Positions 33,323-44,963 of a DNA stretch of 64,000 nucleotides are shown piece by piece. The stretch is from Blautia pseudococcoides (lineage in GTDB: Bacteria > Bacillota > Clostridia > Lachnospirales > Lachnospiraceae), in contig NZ_CP015405.2 of the NCBI RefSeq assembly GCF_001689125.2, positions 2,645,001 to 2,709,000 on the forward strand. Reading direction: 5' to 3'. The notes under the pieces are model-generated. The model was not told the origin of the DNA. It saw only the letters and a program-made list of their open reading frames with translations, and did no database searches. The translations under genes and the position numbers were made by a program. Every line of letters starts with the position of its first letter. The stretch's first letter is position 1.

Positions 33323-35042
33323 TTTTAACCTCCTGCTCCAGTCTGGCCGGAAATCTCATAGTGATCACTGTTCCAATATCCAACTTGCTTTTCATGGAAA
33401 ATTCAGCCTTCTCATTATAGAAAAGATGAAGGCGGTGATAGACATTATGCATTCCAATGCCCCTGCCCGGCTGGGACGCGGGCCATTTCTTTTCTGAATG
33501 TTCAAGGGAATCCATCAAACTCCCCAGTTCCTGAGGCGATATGCCAATACCATTATCTTTGACCTCAACCTGGATCCTATCTCCATCACCCATGGTAATC
33601 CTAATATCCACCTGTCCATCTCCTACTTTTCTCTCCAGGCCATGAAAAACTGCATTTTCTACCAGGGGCTGAAGAAGCATTTTGATCATGTCAGAGCATA
33701 GTGTATTTCTCTCTGCATCCACACAGATTTTTATCTTTCCCATAAAGCGGTAGTCTATGATTTTCGCATATTCCATAATGTAGTCAATCTCATCCTTTAC
33801 CATAACAAAAGGTTCCCCTTTTACGGCATACCGATAAAGATAGGAGAGAGATTCCGCAATTTCAGCTATCCGGGGAGCCTGATAATAGGATGCCATACCT
33901 CCAATGCATTCCAGAGTATTGTATAAAAAATGAGGATTGATCTGATTGCGATAAGAAATAATTTCTGCCTGCTTTTTATCCAGCCGCATTTCGTACATAC
34001 GTTTCTGGGATTCCCGGATATGTGATTCCTGCTTCTCAATCTCATCCAGCATTTGATTCAGGCTATTTGCCAGATCTCCCATCTCATTTTCATAATCTAC
34101 AGATAATCTGTCAGCGTCCTTTTCCTTGGGAAACTTCTTGGCAAACTGTGTAATCTTCCAGACAGGCTCAAGAATACCTTTGCTGATACTGACTGCAAAA
34201 ACTGCCAAAAATAAGGCTGTCAGCAAGTATGCCACGACACTGTACTTTTGGATAGTATTTATCTCCGGAAGAAGTTCGTTTTGCGGCACCACATTCAGCA
34301 ATGTCCAGCCTGTGGCAGGAATCTTTAATTTGGTAATCTGGTATTTTTTATTGTCAAAAAGACTGCTGTCAAGTTTTGCACTCTCTTCAACCCCTTCTCC
34401 TGCCAAAACATTTCCCTCCTGATCCAGCAACGCCATCCTGGCATTCTTTGTCACGAGAGAGTTGCTGAGAAAAGGTTTCAGACCTTTACATTGCATGGTA
34501 AAAATACCAACCCCAAGATATTTTCCCTTCTGACGGCTTTGTGTATCCCAGATTGGAAACGCAATCTGATACAACTGCCTTTTGTTGACAACTGATAATT
34601 CTTTTCCTGAATATACCGGCCCCTCAAACTTTCCAGGCAGCTTTTCTGGTCTCAGGTATTCTCCCACATCACCATAGTATTCCATATTTTTGCCAAGAAG
34701 CACTATGCCCACGATTCCTTCCTGCAAAGACATGGTATTTGCGCAGACATTCTTAACTCTGCTGTACTCCCCTATTCTTTCTCCTAAATCCTCAGTCTGA
34801 AGAAAATCAAGTATTGTGGGACTATAAAAGAGAGAATCCGCAATTTTTCCGATATCCTTGTTAAATACAGATATGCTGTTCTCTACCTGCTCAACCAATT
34901 TTCTGTTGGCTTCTGCTGTTTTCTGACGAATAACCTGTTTTGCGGAAAGAACGGTAATCATATAGGAAACCAGCAACAAGACCATTATGATCCCTGCAAG
35001 CACAGCCACCTGCCGCCGGATACTCAATTTTTTCATCGGCAT
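33315..35042 (-). CDS. YesM-type sensor histidine kinase
   Basis: A 575-residue membrane kinase: one helix near the N-terminus (LAGIIMVLLLVSYMITVLSA), an extracellular dCache-like sensor, a second helix (YLLTALFLAVFAVSISKGIL), HAMP, and the His_kinase domain with INPHFLYNTLE and a late GIGMHNVYHRLHL ATP-binding segment. The phospho-accepting His is in NPHFLYN. The start at 35042 follows AAAGGAG; the upstream in-frame ATG at 35078 lacks a site. It forms a pair with the following response regulator. Confidence 0.9.
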   Translation of the reverse strand: MPMKKLSIRRQVAVLAGIIMVLLLVSYMITVLSAKQVIRQKTAEANRKLVEQVENSISVFNKDIGKIADSLFYSPTILDFLQTEDLGERIGEYSRVKNVCANTMSLQEGIVGIVLLGKNMEYYGDVGEYLRPEKLPGKFEGPVYSGKELSVVNKRQLYQIAFPIWDTQSRQKGKYLGVGIFTMQCKGLKPFLSNSLVTKNARMALLDQEGNVLAGEGVEESAKLDSSLFDNKKYQITKLKIPATGWTLLNVVPQNELLPEINTIQKYSVVAYLLTALFLAVFAVSISKGILEPVWKITQFAKKFPKEKDADRLSVDYENEMGDLANSLNQMLDEIEKQESHIRESQKRMYEMRLDKKQAEIISYRNQINPHFLYNTLECIGGMASYYQAPRIAEIAESLSYLYRYAVKGEPFVMVKDEIDYIMEYAKIIDYRFMGKIKICVDAERNTLCSDMIKMLLQPLVENAVFHGLERKVGDGQVDIRITMGDGDRIQVEVKDNGIGISPQELGSLMDSLEHSEKKWPASQPGRGIGMHNVYHRLHLFYNEKAEFSMKSKLDIGTVITMRFPARLEQEVKNV

Positions 35043-35144
35043 ATTACTCCTTTCTACCTGAAGATAATAGGCAAACATGACTGCAGCCGCCTGCCTCTGT
35101 TCTTTTTCTTTTACAACATCCGATCCGGCAGTTCATTTATAGGT

Positions 35145-35174
35145 AAGGGGCTGTCTATTACCCGACAGCCCCTT
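35145..35174 (-). terminator. Hairpin after sigH
   Basis: AAGGGGCTGTC / GACAGCCCCTT forms an 11-bp stem in the gap between sigH and the kinase gene, both on the minus strand. No clear T-run follows on that strand, so it may be a weak or factor-assisted terminator; the rest of 35043-35282 shows no other feature. Confidence 0.5.
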
Positions 35175-35282
35175 GTTCATAATTATTTTCTCATGTGTTT
35201 ACCCTGTATCACCATTTCGTAACTGTTCCGTCCCCTTACAGTTACCGCTAAAATCCATGCATGATCACCTTTTTCCATATTT

Positions 35283-35867
35283 TTATTCTAAGAATTCTCT
35301 GATCTTCCCTCTGATTCTCTGCAGGGCATTGTCAATGGATTTTGGGCTTTTCTCCATGGCCTCCGCAATCTGGGTATACGTCATGCCCTTGAGATAAGAA
35401 TCCAGCACCTGGGTTTCAAAGGGGCTTAAATGCTGTCTGATCTTCTCCTGTATGACATTTACATTCTCCCTGTCAATGACAATGGCCTCCGGATCCTGCT
35501 GCTCAAAGACCAGGCTGTCCAAGATAGGGTTTTCCTCCTCGCTGAGGGAAATGTAAGAATTCAGGGGTTTATTTTTAAGCCTTCCCGACATTTCAATGGC
35601 CTTATAGAGCTGCCGTTCCACACACAGGTTGGCAAAGGTTGCAAATGTGGCGCTTTTCCCCGGCTGGTAATCTCTCAGCGCCCTAAACAGGCCGATCATT
35701 CCCTCCTGGATCAAATCCTCCCTCTCGCCGCCCACAATGAACATGGCATGGGCTTTTTTCAGGACCATCCCCTTGTATTTTTCCATGAGATAATCTTCCA
35801 GCTCCTGCTCGCCGCTTCTCAGCCGTTCAATCAATTCTTCGTCCGTAAATCGTTCGTAATTATCCAT
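35283..35867 (-). CDS. sigH: RNA polymerase sporulation sigma factor SigH
   Basis: A 194-residue sigma-70-family protein of the SigH/Spo0H group. Region 2 is in KAHAMFIVGGEREDLIQEG MIGLFRAL and the YQPGKSATFATFA part, region 4 in LSPFETQVLDSYLKGMTYTQ and the PKSIDNALQRIRGKI helix. In spore formers SigH drives early sporulation and stationary-phase genes. It is the last gene of the cysE-cysS-mrnC-rlmB-sigH cluster, as in Bacillus (where yacP intervenes; it is missing here). Confidence 0.9.
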   Translation of the reverse strand: MDNYERFTDEELIERLRSGEQELEDYLMEKYKGMVLKKAHAMFIVGGEREDLIQEGMIGLFRALRDYQPGKSATFATFANLCVERQLYKAIEMSGRLKNKPLNSYISLSEEENPILDSLVFEQQDPEAIVIDRENVNVIQEKIRQHLSPFETQVLDSYLKGMTYTQIAEAMEKSPKSIDNALQRIRGKIREFLE

Positions 35868-35870
35868 ATT

Positions 35871-36620
35871 TTATCCTAAAAGCCGCTGTCTCACAATTTC
35901 ATAAGCCAATACTCCTGCAGCCACAGAAGCATTCAGGGAGTCAATATCCCCTTTCATGGGGATGGAGGCCACAAAATCGCATTTTTCCTTTACCATCCTG
36001 GATACGCCTTCCCCTTCGTTTCCGATCACAAGACCAATAGGGCCTTTTAGATCAAGCTGGTACATGCCGGTGCCGCCCATATCCGCACAGACGAACCACA
36101 GGCCTTCCTTCTTCAGCTCCTCAATGGTCCTGGCAATATTGGTCACTCTTGCCACCGGCGTGTAATTCAGGGCGCCTGCCGAGGTACGGGCCACAGTGGC
36201 CGTAAGCCCTACCGCCCTGTTTTTTGGTATGACAACCCCGTGGGCACCTGCCAGGTTGGCAGTACGGATGATGGCCCCCAGGTTGTGAGGGTCTTCAATG
36301 TTGTCGAGGATCACCACAAAAGGCGGTTCCCCTTTCTCTCTTGCCTTATTCAGAATATCTTCCACCTCAGCGTAATCATAGGCTGCCGTCATGGCAATGA
36401 CTCCCTGATGTTTTCCTGTCTCTGACATCTGGTCCAGGCGCTCCTTTTTCACGAACCGTACCATGGTATCATGTTTTTTCGCCTCTCTCAGAATGGTGCG
36501 GACAGGGCCGTCCTCGCATCGCTCCAGCACGAACAGCTTGTCCACTACCCGGCCGGAACGAAATGCCTCCAGCACCGCGTTGCGGCCTTCCACTTTACTC
36601 TCCTGGAATTTCTCTTCCAT
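35871..36620 (-). CDS. rlmB: 23S rRNA (guanosine-2'-O)-methyltransferase RlmB
   Basis: A 249-residue SPOUT methyltransferase. Residues 1-80 are the SpoU substrate-binding domain (EGRNAVLEAFRSGRVVDKLF); the knotted catalytic domain has DNIEDPHNLGAIIRTANLAG, VIGNEGEGVSRMV and a final SLNASVAAGVLAYE. These are the three SPOUT motifs. RlmB methylates a 23S rRNA guanosine near the peptidyl centre. It overlaps mrnC by 26 bp and precedes sigH by three bases. Confidence 0.93.
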   Translation of the reverse strand: MEEKFQESKVEGRNAVLEAFRSGRVVDKLFVLERCEDGPVRTILREAKKHDTMVRFVKKERLDQMSETGKHQGVIAMTAAYDYAEVEDILNKAREKGEPPFVVILDNIEDPHNLGAIIRTANLAGAHGVVIPKNRAVGLTATVARTSAGALNYTPVARVTNIARTIEELKKEGLWFVCADMGGTGMYQLDLKGPIGLVIGNEGEGVSRMVKEKCDFVASIPMKGDIDSLNASVAAGVLAYEIVRQRLLG

Positions 36621-37044
36621 CTGTTTCTCCTTCTTCCATACCTGTTTTTATCAGCCCCAGCATCCGTTCCCACTGCTCCGTAAGATACAGATATCCCATC
36701 AGCGCCTCAAAACCGGTTGCCCTTCTGTAATCTGACATGCTGGCATTCTTGGCCATGGTATAAGATTTTGCGTTTCTGCCCCGCTTGAATACCGCTGTCT
36801 CCTCCTCTGTGAGATGAGGTTTCAGCTTCTCTATCATGGCGGACTGTGCAGACGCCTTCACAAGCCTGCTTGCCCGGTTATGCAGCTTATTTACCTGCGT
36901 GTTACCCTTTTCCACCAAAATGGTGCGGATGACCAGCTCATAGATGGCATCCCCGATATAAGCCAGGGTCAGAGGAGAATACGTTCTGATATCCGTATCC
37001 TCCAGGCCAAACATGTCTTTCAGCATTTTTAAGCTCTCTTCCAT
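36595..37044 (-). CDS. mrnC: Mini-ribonuclease III (MrnC)
   Basis: A 149-residue RNase III-like catalytic domain without a double-stranded RNA-binding domain. Signature motifs: [15 protein letters not shown] (RNase III fold with the first acidic residues), [13 protein letters not shown] and the C-terminal [11 protein letters not shown] with a catalytic Glu. Known members process 23S rRNA precursor ends. The start overlaps the end of cysS by 16 bp; both the start and the order match Firmicutes. Confidence 0.92.
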   Translation of the reverse strand: MEESLKMLKDMFGLEDTDIRTYSPLTLAYIGDAIYELVIRTILVEKGNTQVNKLHNRASRLVKASAQSAMIEKLKPHLTEEETAVFKRGRNAKSYTMAKNASMSDYRRATGFEALMGYLYLTEQWERMLGLIKTGMEEGETDGREIPGE

Positions 37045-38435
37045 TGTACACCTTCTCTTGTATCTTTCAGAATGATGCCCATGGAGGCAAGCTGGTCACG
37101 GATCTCATCCGCACGTGCAAAATCCTTTGCCTTTCTGGCTGCCTGGCGTTCTTCGATGAGGCGCTCCACATCAGAGTCCAGAACTTCTTCTTTTTTATTT
37201 ACGAGCAGTCCCAGTACATCACACAAACCTGTGATCTTATCAAAGAGCAGTTTTACAAATGCCTTTGTGCTGCCGCTTCCCGCCTGGGTGTTGGTGAATT
37301 TCACAAGCTCAAAAACAGCTGCAATGGCATCCGCTGTGTTGAAATCATCCTCCATGGACTCCTCGTATTTTTTCACAAAACCTTCGATTTCCGGAAGCAG
37401 TGCCCTCTCTGCCTCTGAAACCTCCCCATCTTGGGCATTTTCAAGCAGATGTTTTAACTGGTCCACACATGTCACAATACGGTCCAGTGCGTTCTTGGAA
37501 GCCTCCATCAGCTCCGCACTGAAATTGAGAGGGCTTCTGTAATGGGCGTTCAGCATAAAGAAGCGGAGCACCTGCAGGTGGTATTTCCCGCCAATCTCAC
37601 GTACTGTAAAGAAATTGCCCAGAGATTTTGACATCTTTCTGTTGTCAATATTCAGAAATGCATTGTGCATCCAGTATTTTGCAAAAATCCTGCCATTGCA
37701 GCACTCAGACTGGGCGATCTCATTCTCGTGGTGAGGGAATACCAAGTCCTCACCGCCTGCATGGATATCAATCTCCTCACCCAGATATTTTTTTGACATG
37801 ACAGAGCACTCAATATGCCAGCCCGGCCTTCCCTCACTCCAGGGGGATACCCAGTAAGGCTCCCCTTCTTTTTTCGGCTTCCAAAGTACAAAGTCTAAGG
37901 GGTCTTCCTTCTGATCTTCCCCTGACACCTGGATGGAGCGGAATCCTGACTGCAGATCATCCAGATTCTTGTGCGACAGCTTTCCGTACTCACTGAAATT
38001 CTTCACTCGGAAGTATACCGTACCGTTTACCGCATAGGCAAACCCTTTGTCAATAAGGGTCTGGATCATATCTATCATACCGTCGATCTCCTGGGTTGCC
38101 AGGGGATGGGTGGTGGCAGGCTTTACATTCATGTCCGCCATATCCTTTTTACATTCTTTGATATAGCGCTGGGAAATCTCTTCCGCGGGAACGCCCTCCT
38201 CAATGGCTTTTGCAATGATCTTGTCATCCACATCCGTGAAATTGGACACATAATTTACATCATATCCTTTGTACTCCATATATCTTCTCACGGTATCAAA
38301 TACGATCATGGGCCTTGCGTTTCCAATGTGGATAAAATTGTACACGGTGGGGCCGCACACGTACATTTTCACTTTTCCTTCCTCCAGGGGAACGAAATCT
38401 TCTTTTCTCTTTGTCAGGGTATTATAAATCTTCAT
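37029..38435 (-). CDS. cysS: Cysteinyl-tRNA synthetase
   Basis: A 468-residue class I synthetase. The HIGH-type motif is in [11 protein letters not shown] after the zinc-binding Cys in MYVCGPTVY; further zinc ligands appear in GWHIECSVM and the [10 protein letters not shown] stretch; the KMSKS loop is [11 protein letters not shown]. It attaches cysteine to tRNA-Cys in the cytoplasm. The gene is in an operon with cysE under a Cys T-box, so its level follows tRNA-Cys charging. Confidence 0.95.
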   Translation of the reverse strand: MKIYNTLTKRKEDFVPLEEGKVKMYVCGPTVYNFIHIGNARPMIVFDTVRRYMEYKGYDVNYVSNFTDVDDKIIAKAIEEGVPAEEISQRYIKECKKDMADMNVKPATTHPLATQEIDGMIDMIQTLIDKGFAYAVNGTVYFRVKNFSEYGKLSHKNLDDLQSGFRSIQVSGEDQKEDPLDFVLWKPKKEGEPYWVSPWSEGRPGWHIECSVMSKKYLGEEIDIHAGGEDLVFPHHENEIAQSECCNGRIFAKYWMHNAFLNIDNRKMSKSLGNFFTVREIGGKYHLQVLRFFMLNAHYRSPLNFSAELMEASKNALDRIVTCVDQLKHLLENAQDGEVSEAERALLPEIEGFVKKYEESMEDDFNTADAIAAVFELVKFTNTQAGSGSTKAFVKLLFDKITGLCDVLGLLVNKKEEVLDSDVERLIEERQAARKAKDFARADEIRDQLASMGIILKDTREGVQWKRA

Positions 38436-38439
38436 GTCT

Positions 38440-39111
38440 TTACTCCTTTTCTTCTATTACTTCCTGAAGCGCGTATTCCAGCTTTTGCAGCTTGGACTTC
38501 AGGTGTTCATTCTCACTCTGCAGTTTTCTGATGTCCTCCAGTACCGGGTCAGGCAGATGCACCTGGTCCATATCACTTCTGGGTACCTTCTGGTTTTCCC
38601 GCTTCACAATACGGCCCGGCACGCCCACTACGGTACAGTTTGGCGGTATTTCCTCCAGCACCACGCTTCCGGCACCGATCTTGGAATTTTCCCCTATGGT
38701 AAAGGAGCCGAGTATTTTCGCTCCGGCACTTACCATCACATTGTCCTTCAGGGTGGGATGGCGCTTGCCGGTCTCTTTGCCCGTACCGCCCAGTGTCACA
38801 CCCTGATAGAGGGTGACATTATTCCCAATGACTGTGGTCTCACCGATGATAACACCGGTTCCGTGGTCAATAAACAGTCCCTTTCCTATTTTTGCCCCGG
38901 GATGGATTTCAATACCTGTTTTTCTGGCTGCCCTCTGGGAAATCCATCTGGCAAGGAAATAATGGCCTTTTTCATAGAGCTTATGAGCCTTTCGATACTG
39001 GATCATGACTCGAAAACTGGGATACAGAAGGACTTCCAGCGGCGTTTTGATCGCCGGGTCCCTTTCCTGGATAACCTGAAATTCTTCTTTTATATGCTTG
39101 ACAAATCCCAT
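38440..39111 (-). CDS. cysE: Serine O-acetyltransferase
   Basis: A 223-residue enzyme of the short EpsC/CysE type. After a helical N-terminus come left-handed beta-helix hexapeptides ([58 protein letters not shown]), with the catalytic His in FIDHGTG and DHG. The C-terminus is a charged coiled coil. It makes O-acetylserine for cysteine synthesis and is four bases from cysS, controlled by the T-box upstream. Confidence 0.95.
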   Translation of the reverse strand: MGFVKHIKEEFQVIQERDPAIKTPLEVLLYPSFRVMIQYRKAHKLYEKGHYFLARWISQRAARKTGIEIHPGAKIGKGLFIDHGTGVIIGETTVIGNNVTLYQGVTLGGTGKETGKRHPTLKDNVMVSAGAKILGSFTIGENSKIGAGSVVLEEIPPNCTVVGVPGRIVKRENQKVPRSDMDQVHLPDPVLEDIRKLQSENEHLKSKLQKLEYALQEVIEEKE

Positions 39112-39136
39112 GGTTTATTTCCTTTCAATATTATAA

Positions 39137-39388
39137 CAAAAAACGTCTCTATATGGCTGTTAAAGCCATATAGAGACGAAGATATCACTCCGCGGTTCCA
39201 CTCTATTTGAGGACAATTGTCCCCCGCTCACACCCTTAACGCGGGCTTACGGACCTTCCTGCAAAAGGCTGGTCAGCTCCCGGACGCACTTTCACCCTTT
39301 CCTTTTTGGACAGCTCTCAGCCGGTGACTGTCCTTCTCTGTAAAAATTCCCGGAGTTACTCTTTCCGTTCACAGCTTTTTCCATATCT
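39137..39388 (-). promoter_or_regulatory. T-box riboswitch, probably Cys (TGC specifier)
   Basis: The minus-strand leader contains the T-box core AGTGGAACCGCGGAG (39182-39202 region), a stem I with AGAGAAGGACAG, and a TGC triplet (AAAGTGCGTCC) just before the stem-closing CCGGGAG that pairs with ACTCCGG. A terminator stem (CGTCTCTATATGGCT / AGCCATATAGAGACG, 39144-39178) is followed by TTTTTTG. Uncharged tRNA-Cys should stabilise the antiterminator and allow cysE-cysS-mrnC-rlmB-sigH transcription. The specifier is read by eye. Confidence 0.92.
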
Positions 39389-39394
39389 TTTTAT

Positions 39395-39423
39395 AGTTTA
39401 TGCATAAATGCACTGTTTGTCAA
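39395..39423 (-). promoter_or_regulatory. Promoter of the T-box/cysE operon
   Basis: TTGACA (39418-39423), 17 bp, TAAACT (39395-39400) on the minus strand; predicted start about seven bases on, giving a leader of about 280 nt. Confidence 0.8.
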
Positions 39424-39431
39424 TGGATTTT

Positions 39432-41187
39432 TCACCTGCTGATGCAAAAACCGTCTTTATCCGACTTTTTTACCCGGTACATGGCCGTGTCCGCGGCCCG
39501 GTAAAGCTGGGAGAAGGTGCGGCCGTCCCTGGGGCTTATGGCAATGCCGATACTGGCAGATACCAGACTCCCGGCGCCTTGGATCTGAATATCCCTTATG
39601 GCCTCCAGGACCAGGGCCGCTTTCTTTTCTGCCATTTCAAAATCCACATTTCCCTGCAGGAACACTGCGAATTCATCCCCGCCCATACGCACCACCAGAT
39701 CGTCCGAACGAAAGGTTTTGTTTAAAACCTCACCGACTTTTTTCAGGACAATGTCCCCCACCTCGTGCCCCCATTTGTCGTTGATGCTTTTAAAATCATC
39801 CAGATCTATCATAAAAAGGACGCCTGCGGTATTCTCTTTTAATCTCTGTGATATTTTCCCCACTGCGGATTTGTTGTAGGTGTTGGTGAGCACGTCTCTT
39901 TCACTGATCTCCATCAATCTCTGCTCCCTGTGTTTGACCTCTGTAATATCCTGCAGTTTGCCAACCACCACGCTGGCGCTTGCTTTTTTGTCAAATATGG
40001 CCTTCAAGTGACAGGAATACCAGTTATACCGGCCCTCCTTTCCCTTTACCCTGAGCTGTATGCTGCGGGTATCCAGAGAATGGGGCATTTCCTTTAACAT
40101 TCTGTACACGATTTCCCTGTCATCAGGGTGTACCCTTCCATTGTCAAGCTTATGGGAAAACTTTTCAAAGCGCAGGCTATCAAGGCCCAGCATGTCCCTT
40201 GCGTTGTTGGTAAATTCCAGTACATCCTGCCCGCAGAAATACTCAAACAGTACCGTATCGGAAAACTGGGAAAGCGCTGCGAAGCGTTTCTGTTCCATCA
40301 CCCGCGCTCTCTGCTGCTTTCTCAAAACCACAAAGACTACACTGACAACAGCTATTGTGAGAAAAATGAGGAGCATTCCCGTGAGAAGCACATTCCGGTA
40401 AACTGTATGGGAACTGACCAGCACATTGTCCTCACTGACGAAGTTGGCAATATACCAGCCATTATAATCCATTTTTTCCACAGATACATAATAGCCTATT
40501 TGGTCCAGGGAGATCTTATCCGTAATTTCCGTATTTCTGCTCTTTTCCAGCATATCCCTGACTTTGTTCTCATCTTCCTTTGATATCCCTCTCTCCTTCA
40601 GGATCCCGAACAGACTGCTGTCCGTGGCAAAATCAGGAACTTTTGAGTAGACGATCTCCCCGTCCCTGGCCGTTATAAAGGTGCTGACCTCTTTATACAT
40701 CCTGCTTTCCTGTGTCACAGATGTGAGGATCGTAGCCGGAATTTCCGTCTGCAGGATCCCGGTAACTCTTCCCCCCTTGGATACGGGAATACCCACCGCA
40801 AAATAATAATTTCCCTCCTCGTCCACACGAAAATGGTCTGAGACGGTGGAACCGTTTTGAAGAAGGATGATACCCTTTATTCTTATCCCCAATACGGTTG
40901 AGAAACGGCCCAAACCAGTCTTCCTTGGCCGACAGCCCGTTGGTATCCATCACAGCCGCCACGGCGCCCATGGTACTCAGAATGTCTGATATTTTTCCAT
41001 TGAGCTGCCTCTTCTGGTTTTTTGTGTAGGCAGAGAGGTTATTCCCGATCAGAGTGTCATACTCTTCATTGAGTTTGTTCTGCTGCACTGCAAAAATGGC
41101 GGAGACCAGAATAATAAATATGAGACAGCAGGTCCCCAGCACGCCCAGCAGCTTCCCTGTTCTTTCCGGATGTTCCTTCATAGCCAT
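39432..41187 (-). pseudogene. Membrane sensor diguanylate cyclase split by a frameshift
   Basis: The N-terminal part (from 41187) has a membrane helix (LLGVLGTCCLIFIILVSAIF) and the start of a Cache sensor. The C-terminal part reads in another frame, entering before GIILLQNGSTVSDHF, and carries the rest of the sensor, a second helix (MLLIFLTIAVVSVVFVVL), a PAS domain and an intact GGDEF (RMGGDEFAVF) with an RSDD inhibitory-site motif five residues before it. One surplus base near 40865-40910, for example in AAAGGG, would explain the break. The start overlaps the upstream gene stop (TGATG). It could be a real mutation, a phase-variable site or an assembly error; the two halves would make one cyclase of about 580 residues. 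Confidence 0.75.
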
Positions 41188-43280
41188 CAGCCCTTTACAT
41201 TTTCTCTTGCCATCAGCAGACCGGTAAACGCGTCTGCCGGCATGGGTCTTGCATAGTAGTAACCCTGCCCGTATTCACATCCAATGGAGCGCAGAAACTC
41301 TCCCTGTTCTTTTGTCTCGATCCCCTCCGCAATGGTGCGCATACCGAGTTTTTTCGCCATCCGCACCAGGGAAGCCAAAATCTCAGGCCCCCTGCCGGAA
41401 ATACCCTGATTCTCTAAAAACTTCATATCTAATTTCAGGATGTCCACCGGCACGTCCTTCAGCATATTCAGGGAGGAGTATCCGCTTCCGAAATCATCCA
41501 TCAATACCTGGAATCCATAGCTCTGAAGCTCTTTCATGGCTGCCAGAAGCTGCTGGGGATTGTCCGTGTAGGCACTCTCTGTGATCTCCAGGCGCATCAT
41601 GCCCGGCTTCAGCCTGTAGCGTTCCGTCAGGTCAATGATGCTTCTGCAGAGATTGGGGTCATAAAATTCCAGTCTGGAGACATTGACGGAGACAGGAATA
41701 CTGCTTAAGCCTCTGCGCCTCAGTTCCAGCATATTTCTGCAGACTTCCTCCCTTATATAGGCATCCAGTTTGATGATAAAACCATTGTGTTCAAAAAACG
41801 GAATGAAAAATCCGGGCGATACCATCCCCTTTTCCGGATGGTTCCACCGCACCAGCGCCTCCGCGCTCACCACTTCCCCTGTCTTCAAATCCACAACAGG
41901 CTGGTAATACACCTCAAACTGCCGCTGGAGAAGCGCGTCCTCCATGGAATTGGTAAGCTGCTGTTCGCTGAGGACCACCTGGTGGAGTTCGTCATTATAT
42001 ACCGCGTAGGAACGGTTTGAATTTCCCTTGACTGTGCGCAGCGCCAGGTTTGCCCTGTCACACATCAGATCCACGGACATACCTCTGTCCTCTATGGTAT
42101 AGACACCATAATAGAGATTGATCTTCTGTTCTATCTTTACAGAGGACAGACTTTTATCCATCTGCTCCCGTACATACAGCAGTTCCTCCGTCCCCGCAGG
42201 CAGACACACGGCAAAATGGTCCGCCTCCAGCCTGCCGTAGGTGCCTTTTCTCTTCAGGCATTTCTGAAGCCCCTCGGCTATGAGGAGTAATATCCTGTCT
42301 CCCATAAAATTGCCGTACAGTTCATTGATCACTTTAAAACGTTCAATATCAAACTGTACCATATTGTAGGTGCCTTCCGGATTCTGTTTCAGGAAATCGG
42401 CTGTCTTCCTGCAGAAAGTGGAACGGTTATAAAGTCCGGTGAGGGCATCATGCTCCAGCAGGTATCGCAGCTCCTCATTTTTCTGCTCTATGAGGAGTTC
42501 GTTCTCCCGGCTCTCCGTCACGTCAATATTTACAATACGGTAAATAGGTACTCCGTCCTCCTCCTTGTATTTCAGTGCATTCAGACTGAGCCATCTGAGG
42601 CTTTTGTCCTTTCTTCTCACCTGATGGACCACGGAGATCCTTTCATTACTGTCCTTATTTTCCCTGAGCCGCCCAAGGATATATTCCGTATCCCCGCCAA
42701 CCCACAAAGTGGTCAGATCTCTGCTGAAGCTTTCCTGAAATTCCTCCCTGTCATAGCCGAACTGACGGCAGAATCCATCATTAAAATACTCTACCTGTAC
42801 TTTATCTGTCACCTTCCAGACACCAATACCGCCGGGAACAGAATCAATCAGGGAATTCAGCTCATTTCTGGTCTCAAAAAGGGCATTCTCAAGTCTTTTC
42901 CGCTCCAGGATATGCTTAACCACAATATTTTCCACACGTTTTTTCACCACCATGGCCCGGTACGGCTTATTGATAAAATCGTCCGCTCCCAGTATCAGCG
43001 CGTGTTCCTCTGATTTCTCCTTCTCTGAGGTTGCCATGATGACCGGAATACCGGAAAGGGCCTCATCCTCTTTCATGGTTCTCAGAACCTCAAACCCGTC
43101 CATACGCGGCATGACAATATCCAATAGGACAACATCAACCGGCCGGCTGCGCAGGATCTCCATGGCTTCCGCTCCGTCTGCAGCCTGAAGAATACTGTAT
43201 TCATCATCAAATATATTCTCCAGGAGCGCCCTGTTCAATTCTACGTCATCTGCAATCAGCATGGTTTTTTCTCTCTGCAT
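41187..43280 (-). CDS. Response regulator with PAS, degenerate GGDEF and EAL domains
   Basis: A 697-residue cytoplasmic protein: receiver domain (DDVELN, phospho-acceptor Asp in VLLDIVMPRMDG), PAS (about 150-265), GGDEF-like domain and EAL domain. The GGDEF signature is replaced by RLEADHFAVC, so cyclase activity is unlikely. The EAL domain is intact by eye (SAEALVRWNHPEKG, VNVSRLEF, ESAYTDN, LMDDFGSGYSS, LKLDMKFL, AEGIET), indicating c-di-GMP phosphodiesterase. It is coupled to the cyclase gene that follows, so the two form a synthesis/breakdown pair. Confidence 0.9.
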   Translation of the reverse strand: MQREKTMLIADDVELNRALLENIFDDEYSILQAADGAEAMEILRSRPVDVVLLDIVMPRMDGFEVLRTMKEDEALSGIPVIMATSEKEKSEEHALILGADDFINKPYRAMVVKKRVENIVVKHILERKRLENALFETRNELNSLIDSVPGGIGVWKVTDKVQVEYFNDGFCRQFGYDREEFQESFSRDLTTLWVGGDTEYILGRLRENKDSNERISVVHQVRRKDKSLRWLSLNALKYKEEDGVPIYRIVNIDVTESRENELLIEQKNEELRYLLEHDALTGLYNRSTFCRKTADFLKQNPEGTYNMVQFDIERFKVINELYGNFMGDRILLLIAEGLQKCLKRKGTYGRLEADHFAVCLPAGTEELLYVREQMDKSLSSVKIEQKINLYYGVYTIEDRGMSVDLMCDRANLALRTVKGNSNRSYAVYNDELHQVVLSEQQLTNSMEDALLQRQFEVYYQPVVDLKTGEVVSAEALVRWNHPEKGMVSPGFFIPFFEHNGFIIKLDAYIREEVCRNMLELRRRGLSSIPVSVNVSRLEFYDPNLCRSIIDLTERYRLKPGMMRLEITESAYTDNPQQLLAAMKELQSYGFQVLMDDFGSGYSSLNMLKDVPVDILKLDMKFLENQGISGRGPEILASLVRMAKKLGMRTIAEGIETKEQGEFLRSIGCEYGQGYYYARPMPADAFTGLLMARENVKG

Positions 43281-43422
43281 CTATTTACAACCCTTCCTCG
43301 TTTTTCTCCTGTCTCTTCCCGGAAGCATCCGGCATCCCGCAGAATCTTCCGTCATATCCTGCAATCTTCACATTTTTTATTATAGCTCACTGTACGCCTT
43401 CAAACAAGAATTTTCCAGACAA

Positions 43423-43458
43423 AAACGGATGCAAAATCCTGTGATTCTGCATCCGTTT
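43423..43458 (-). terminator. Intrinsic terminator after gdhA
   Basis: On the minus strand AAACGGATGCA / TGCATCCGTTT forms an 11-bp stem with a 14-nt loop followed by TTTTGTC, 70 bp after the gdhA stop codon. Confidence 0.85.
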
Positions 43459-43526
43459 CTTACAAGAGGCTGATTTCTATCTATTTTATTTCTATTTTCA
43501 AGGAAGGCTGCTCAAATCACAAAAAC

Positions 43527-44903
<1,377 letters not shown>

Positions 44904-44934
44904 TCAACGGAACAGTTACAAACTTATGTAGGTT

Positions 44935-44963
44935 ATTATAAAACCTGATGCCAGATTTTGCAA
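44935..44963 (-). promoter_or_regulatory. Promoter of gdhA
   Basis: TTGCAA (44958-44963), 17 bp, TATAAT (44935-44940), about 75 bp before the start codon, with AGGAGG just ahead of it. The rest of the 44862-45114 gap shows no other feature. Confidence 0.8.

Noticed and set aside
35145..35174. Small RNA gene in the sigH-kinase gap
   Set aside because: Only one hairpin is present, with no promoter leading to it and no T-run; a weak terminator is the simpler reading.
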